A stretch of 64,000 bases of DNA from Balanoglossus misakiensis (lineage: Eukaryota; Hemichordata): NCBI GenBank assembly GCA_040954595.2, contig CM082598.2:5394001-5458000 (forward strand). The letters run 5' to 3'. The position numbers and the translations under genes were made by a program. Below, piece after piece: positions 57,642-64,000 of this stretch. The notes beneath the pieces were generated by a model. That model worked only from the letters and a program-made list of their open reading frames with translations, was not told the DNA's origin and made no database searches. The stretch's first letter is position 1, and each line of letters begins with the position of its first letter.

Positions 57642-58231
57642 CTGAAAAAAATAATAAACAAAAAATGATTATTAATTTTGTGCAAATGTCATTGTGATTT
57701 CATGATCTGGAAAACATTACATTGGAAGTGTATATGTGTTGTAATAATCAAAGTTCATGATATTTTGGGCAATAATATGTATTATAGTGGATGAAATCAC
57801 AATTCCTGACTATCATATCTCTAGCCTAGAATTTAGAAAGAAACAAAACAGACCAAGTGCCACTCTCAAAATGTACCACATTTCATTTGTGTATAGGAAA
57901 GTAATTTTCCCATTCTTTATCAATAAAAATTAAAACAAGGAGATTTATCTGATAACACTCGTTGAGAAAGCAGAAAGAATACAAACTTTTTTTGACAAAG
58001 CAGTACTGCATGATTGAGACTTGACAAACTGATGAGATTGTTATCTCAATGTGAAATCAATTAACACATCACTGTGGTCATCACTCCAAATCTACTTAAA
58101 TTTATCAAGGCTGAACACTAACTCTCTTTGTTCATTTGAATAGACCTTTCCAGTTTATGTTTGTACACAATGCTAAAGCAAGGTTAATGAAAACCCCATC
58201 TTTTGTGGAGTTTAACTACTTATTATTACTT

Positions 58232-58487
58232 TCTATATTCTTTACTGTCAATTGCGTGATCTGGCCATGTGACCCACGGCCTTGTCATTTCCAGATGACG
58301 GGCAAGCGATATTTCAGCATCCAGTAAAAGTTTTTCCGAGTATGTTTTTACTTTAGAACCACCAAACACGTAAGATGTATCAGGTATGGTGCCTTATCAG
58401 CCTGATGGAGTTTTGGCTGTCATCTGGAAATTTGAATGCTAACGTAACTGTGCCTGAGCGCTTCTGACGTCATTTGATATCGAAGAA
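58232..58487. repeat. Family F
   Basis: Same order of blocks with an internal deletion after CATCAGCCTGATGG-like sequence. Confidence 0.74.
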
Positions 58488-59463
58488 TAATTATATGCAG
58501 TCTTTTGTATTATACCCCCATAAAGGAAGTTTCAGTAAATGAAAGTCAGTTCAAAGATAAGCGAACTGCAGTTAACCCAGGCCCTCTACAAAGTTGATCA
58601 TAGTAAATGATTTCATCTAATCAGATTCAAAGCGCACAGCTGAGCATTTCCCTATTGTACTTATACATGATGCAGTTACCGCATTTTCCAATTGGCCCTA
58701 AGCTTGGCCACAGTACAGTGCAAGCATGGGCTCTTTATGGTAAAAGCTTTAATTACTGGAGAGCAAAGCATCCACACATCTGTATTTGGCATGTCCTTCA
58801 ATAAACCATTTCACACTACATGTACCGTATATTGATAAGTGATCCTGAGAAATGATTTGATTTTAGAAGAAAAAAACAGTTGCATAATGATCAGCCAAAA
58901 AACAACTTATGAATTTGGAACAGCCACAAATTTGTTTGAAATTTGGCAAAAAAAAATTCAGTCTATGTCACCCTTCACCAAAAATCACCAAGCGACTAGT
59001 GGACTAATCTGTGTGTGTGGGGGGGGGGGATGCACTGTCCCTCACTAGAGTATTGTAGACATCCACACTGCCGACTGCATTATATTGACTGGAGTTGAGT
59101 CAGCATGCTGGGTTAAGTGAGTGCAACTAATTGTTTAACAAGGTTAACCTAATCGGTCTGCAAGCGTCTTTCTTCCACCTGCGACCACAGATCTCCTACC
59201 ATTAGCGGTAAAGATGTACCAGTAGCTTTGCTAGCTGTAGTCAGTGTACGGTTAGGTAAAGATCCTTGAGCAGTCACTCACACACAAAGCTGCAGACCCA
59301 TCCCCACCAGGGGGATTATACCAATTGTAATGCACTGGAACTTTGACTTGTAAATATCTAAGCAAAATTCATGAAAATGACCCACACATAGCTTCAATCC
59401 TTCATTCTGATTATTACCTGTTCAGTTTACCTTAGAACTTTCCTCAATGAACAGGAGATGATC

Positions 59464-59812
59464 TTAAAGGGACAAAGTCTCTCTCTAGCTGACCTTTTTC
59501 CATTAATTATGTCTGATACAAGACACCGTTTATGTTATTTTACATTTGGATATATAGTGAATCACCATTCGACTACACGACTTCCATATACATCCCCCGT
59601 TTACAAGATATGAGAGAAAAAAATCTCGCCAAAATGAATAAATGGTAGAAACTGATTATTCATTTTGGTGATTTTTTCACTCTCGTGTCTACAAGTGGGA
59701 TGGAAGTTGTGTGTGATCGGATGTTGATTCACTATATATCCACTGTAGAATAGTGTCTTGTATCAAACGTAAATAATGGGAAAAGGCAAAGAGAGAGACT
59801 TTGTCCCTTTAA
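59464..59812. mobile_element. Family B, full length
   Basis: 349 bp with TTAA at both ends, upstream of exon 1. Confidence 0.86.
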
Positions 59813-60273
59813 ATCAACTGCAATTAGAAGTACAGAACTGTTTTATAATGCAATTATAACATACATGTGTATACCAGCATATGAGAGGTCATGATGTCCT
59901 TCTTTCTATTTAAAGCCACAGTTTTGCCTTTGCCATCACCCTGATGCAAAGTACCCTGATGCAAAGTATCTATAAATTGCCGTGTTTAAGAATGAATAAA
60001 AATAACAATTGATAACATCAGGTTAAAATATATTTTGTAAAGTTCTGTCTGAAATGACGGAGAACAACTATTTTGATGCACACACGTATGTTCAGACTTT
60101 CAGACTCCAAAAATACACTGTAATCCTACTTTAATGTCAACTCTAATGATATATTAGTCTAGCCTATCTGGTAGCTGGCCACCACTGTGGTTTTAAACTC
60201 ACAGTGGAACGTGTGCACGATACTCCATGGATGTGAACAAAAATCTAGTCGGGCGACTTATCTGCTGTACATC

Positions 60274-60483
60274 TTAAAGGTATACAGTCACCTCCAATTT
60301 ACCGTACATACATGTACACCCATATACCGGTATAGCTGAAATGGCATATTTGAGCGTTCTAAAGAACATATGGTGGCGCTCTTTTTTTCGCCTGTGCCAC
60401 CCACTGAAAATCTGTGATTGGCTAGATCTCAAGTTGCCATGGCAACTATAGCTAATTTTCCATAGGTGACCGTATACCTTTAA
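60274..60483. mobile_element. Family C MITE
   Basis: 210 bp with TTAA ends and a small insertion CGTACATACATGTA near the left end. Confidence 0.85.
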
Positions 60484-60586
60484 GCAAATCAGCAGAACAC
60501 ATGCCATCTCAGATCTCATCCAATGTTCGTGCCCATTGACGAGTTGAAGTGGAGTTTCCAACACAAAGTGCCCATATGACACACCA

Positions 60587-60724
60587 CTGACTCAAAAAAC
60601 TCACTGGTGACTCAAGAAAATTATCGAAAATACATGCAAAGCGACAGGGCTGATTCAGAGAAATTTAAAAAAATCCTCAAACTGACTCAAAGCTTTGAAA
60701 TGTTTGTTAGAGGGTACACTGTAC
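60587..60724. repeat. Family H
   Basis: Shares ACTCACTGGTGACTCAAGAA and GTTAGAGGGTACACTG. Confidence 0.68.
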
Positions 60725-62149
60725 TGATGTACACATACCGGGTACTTTCATGGAAACTTACAAGTAACACAACTGGGAACACCATAACCATGCATGACAC
60801 AAGGAGTTACTTACACCAGGGCACTAAAAGGTAATGTATGTCATATGAGATATAAATGTGACCACAACACAAAGTGGAAGGGGATTAGTTCAGATTTTAT
60901 GTAACAGTCAACACTTCTGAAGAACTTAGAAACAAAAGTATAAGTACATACTCCACATAGACACCTGTACATGTAGGTAATAAAAACTTTCCTGGTACTT
61001 GCAGATACTTAAACCTAGACTAGAAAAATACAAATGGACCAAGATGTTGGATAAAAGAAGATGGAAATTAATGTGTCATGCCGAAACAAATAAAACAACA
61101 TCGGTAAATATGTCTCAATATTGAAAGTAAAATAGATATGTGCTTTTTAAAAGAATATTTGGGAAAAACCAATACTTATATTTTGTATCCAAATATACTT
61201 AGAGTAAAAATTCTCATGGCAGTCCATCTATAAATATTCTGATTGATATTATACATGTCAAAATGGTATAAATATTATTAAAGGGCATTTTTTTTTTTTT
61301 ACTATGCAACAAAAAACATACATCACTTGTATGACATAGATCATTATATGTGACAAAAACTGTGAGAGAGACTCACTTAAAATGGTGGAATAATACCATT
61401 ATTAAAAGCTAGCATGTACAATGGACGAGGAAAGAAGGTAATCTAACACTACTTTGTCACGATCAGATTGGGGCTAAATGTCTTAACATCACAATTTCAT
61501 TGTACATAATCGATTTTCCCAGCTAACATATTCATTAAAAATCACCTCATGCCAACCACCACAGCCAACTTCAAGTATGCATCTGGGAAACCACTGTGGT
61601 CATATTGCTAAGAACCATATGTATTGTTCAGCTGGACCTCCTTGGTTGTGGATGTGAAGTGGTTATTAAAAGGTGATCAATCACTTCTATTGTTGGCAAG
61701 AAGCAAGACAAGGTCTTTCTTCACTGAATTCAACTGTTGATATCCATAAAAATTTAGGCAGTAGAAGTTACATGTAAGTGTGAACTGGTGAGTGGTGATG
61801 GCTGTACACTAGTCTTAATGTCTCGTATATCTTGTATCAATGGATGAAATGCAAGTTAACATATTTGCTATTTAGTATTTCATGACTTGTATAGGTCTAC
61901 TTACAATTGTAATAAACATAGCGTCAAGTACACAGTTGTCCCATTTGGGGATTACATTGAAATTTCAGCAGTGAGTGTCCTCAACCCTAGAACTGTTTTA
62001 TTATTTTTGGAAGAACGCAAAAAATTAAAGCAGAGAATAATTATTTTATTTTAGGTCATGAAACAAAGAACATTTGAATTTTATAACTTATATTTAGAGG
62101 CTGTGAGATTTAATCAGTTTCTAATTTGTCTTAGTTCTTCATTGTTAGG

Positions 62150-62400
62150 TGATGCAACCCCATTGTTTGAAACAACTCATGGACCTAGATACACAGCAAT
62201 AGGGGTGGAAGGGTTACAGTAAGCTAGAGAGGTAACAGTATACCAGGCAACAGTTAGTATGTTTAATCAACAGGTGGTTGAACACGTATCTGCTTTTTTA
62301 AGTGTTCATCCTTTCACCCCAGTTCCCTTTATAGAGGTCCAACTTTACCATAGAAAAGAGTGGATTTGGACCAAACCATGGGCTAACATGGGCATGGACC
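62150..62400. repeat. Family I, two diverged copies
   Basis: A copy ending GGGGTGGAAGGGTT (to 62,216) and a reverse copy around CCTTTCACCCCAGTTCCCTT (62,311-62,400). Confidence 0.6.
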
Positions 62401-63852
62401 CTTCAAAAAAAGCCTGTCTATTATCTAGTAGTGATTTCATGAAAGGGACAGGTGTTTGAAAATTTGAAGCAAACATCTTGATTTTAAACACTTATGGTTA
62501 TCATAGTGAAAATTATGTCAAAAATATATAGAGAACCTACCTTATACCTTTCCCTGACCAAATGTACAGACAACATAAAATTTACACAAACTTATCCTGT
62601 ACAACTGCACTATTGTATTGATAAAAAAAACTAGATCACTGTTTCACTGTTACTTCATTTCAGGATAGACATTTTCTGTTTGTAGGTAAGGACATGTACT
62701 ACATCATATTTCCAAATGATAATTTTAGAATATGCATTAAATGGAACTATTTATCACTGACCTGTATAGAGTATGCATTGATAAATCTGCTGGTATGATT
62801 TCACATTGTGTGAGAACAGTGCCCTGTCTCTGACACACCAAAAATAGCCAGACCATGATAACCATCATTCACTGTACAGGCTCTTCTAGGAAAATGAATG
62901 CCAATTTAGACACAGGACACCATATTGATTTTGACTGTGAAATGTGGACTGGCTACCAATGTCAAAGTCACCTGATGATCTTTCAGGGCGAACAACATTG
63001 AACTAGAATGAACAGAAGAACTAACCAGGTGGCAATGATAAACATCAACTAAAATTTCACAAGTATAAATTGCATACTAGTGCACACAGGCATGTATCAT
63101 TTTACTGAAAGTTTTGACTAGTATTATATTTTTGTCTTCACAATTTTGCCATTGAATGGAGAGGCGCACACAGATAATCTACACATTTATCCAAGAGTAC
63201 AGTAGAAACCTAACACCACAGTGATGAAGTTGTTATCCCAGCACATCAGTAATCAATTACTTGCCGAAGTGTAACTAGACATATATTGTTGCTATCATTT
63301 CAATGAAGCCATACCAAGAAGACTAAGCAATAATGGAATGCAACTTGTCACGATATACAACGTATGTATACACATGTAGTGGTACTGAGCTTAACACTGC
63401 TGGTATAGGAATTGGTTTACAACTGAATGTCAAATTTTGTAATTTTCTTCTTCTTTTAAATGTCTTCATAATAAAAAATATATAACATGCTCTGTCACGG
63501 AGCATTCTGTCTAGCATTATTAGAACTTAATCTCTTTGTCTACAAAAATAACAACCGGGGTAGTTCTGAGTCACCAGGTGAAGGTTTGATGCCTAAATGT
63601 CACCATAGAGGCTAGCTGCTTTCTTGGGCGAAGATATGGAAAAAAACTCTGGAATTCACTCAAGCACGTTCAGCCGTTATGTCTTGACCTCAGATACAAT
63701 CATGGCCCTATTGATTTTTTTGTCAACTTGACAGCATATTATGGCAATCAAACCCAAACATACCAATACACAAGGTCAATAGCCCAATTAAATATGAAGT
63801 ATGCCCTTGTTCACCTGATCTGAGTTACATCAAAGCAAACACATACACACAT

Positions 63853-63899
<47 letters not shown>
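63853..63899. repeat. (TC)n(AC)n microsatellite
   Basis: TC run followed by AC run. Confidence 0.94.
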
Positions 63900-63903
<4 letters not shown>

Positions 63904-64000
63904 GCTGAGCCAGCAAGCAATACACATACATGTATTGAAACGTAATATGTATCTGCTATATAAATTAGAAACTTATTGCACTTGGGATAGGACTGCAAAG

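Larger units (their letters stand above)
57642..64000 (-). other. Upstream flank or 5' intron of the gene
   Basis: No convincing coding exon. It contains family F (58,232-58,487), family B (59,464-59,812), family C (60,274-60,483), family H (60,587-60,724), family I-like sequence (62,150-62,400) and a TC/AC microsatellite (63,853-63,899). If the acceptor at 57,642 is real, a noncoding first exon and promoter lie here or further right; I cannot pinpoint them. Confidence 0.5.

Overview
The window is animal, non-vertebrate nuclear DNA: AT-rich, intron-dense and packed with short nonautonomous DNA transposons (MITEs). The repeat style (CGCGAAAA-rich palindromic MITEs, TTAA-flanked hairpin MITEs, CAT microsatellites) suggests a marine invertebrate. 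I cannot name the species or phylum from sequence alone.

One large gene on the minus strand dominates. I reconstructed 26 coding exons from 57,424 down to 6,227; the donor and acceptor of every junction agree in phase and give 1,674 uninterrupted codons. The gene runs off the left edge without a stop codon. Exon 1 (57,424-56,117) encodes a long Ser/Thr-rich N-terminus and the first half of a degenerate EF-hand pair; exon 2 (47,985-47,867) completes the pair. Exons 3-11 (47,406-39,984) encode a linker and a coiled coil that looks like KASH5 (CCDC155). Exon 12 is a linker, exons 13-18 encode more coiled coil, and exons 19-22 a disordered Ser/Pro/acidic linker. Exons 23-26 (23,518-6,227) match the IP3-receptor-associated cGMP-kinase substrate family (IRAG1/MRVI1 and IRAG2/LRMP). 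The gene therefore joins, in one frame, parts that vertebrates keep in separate KASH5 and IRAG genes. The expected last part (IRAG C-terminal coiled coil and tail-anchor membrane segment) would lie left of base 1.

Between exons 25 and 26 sits a 1,127-codon open exon (11,113-7,733, 'exon X') on the same strand. It ends in the same splice phase but interrupts a conserved IRAG block. It is best read as an alternative first exon of a shorter isoform, less likely a giant cassette exon.

The rest is intron and upstream DNA. I recognise at least four TTAA-flanked or TA-flanked hairpin MITE families (A, B, C, G), a CTATATAG-rich family (D) that served as a landing site for B and C, several other dispersed repeats (E, F, H, I, M), three tandem arrays, and a (CAT)n block filling most of intron 24. 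Several mobile elements end within 5-16 bp of a splice donor of the host gene. Family letters are mine. Resemblance to KASH5 and IRAG rests on remembered family sequences, not on an alignment run here.
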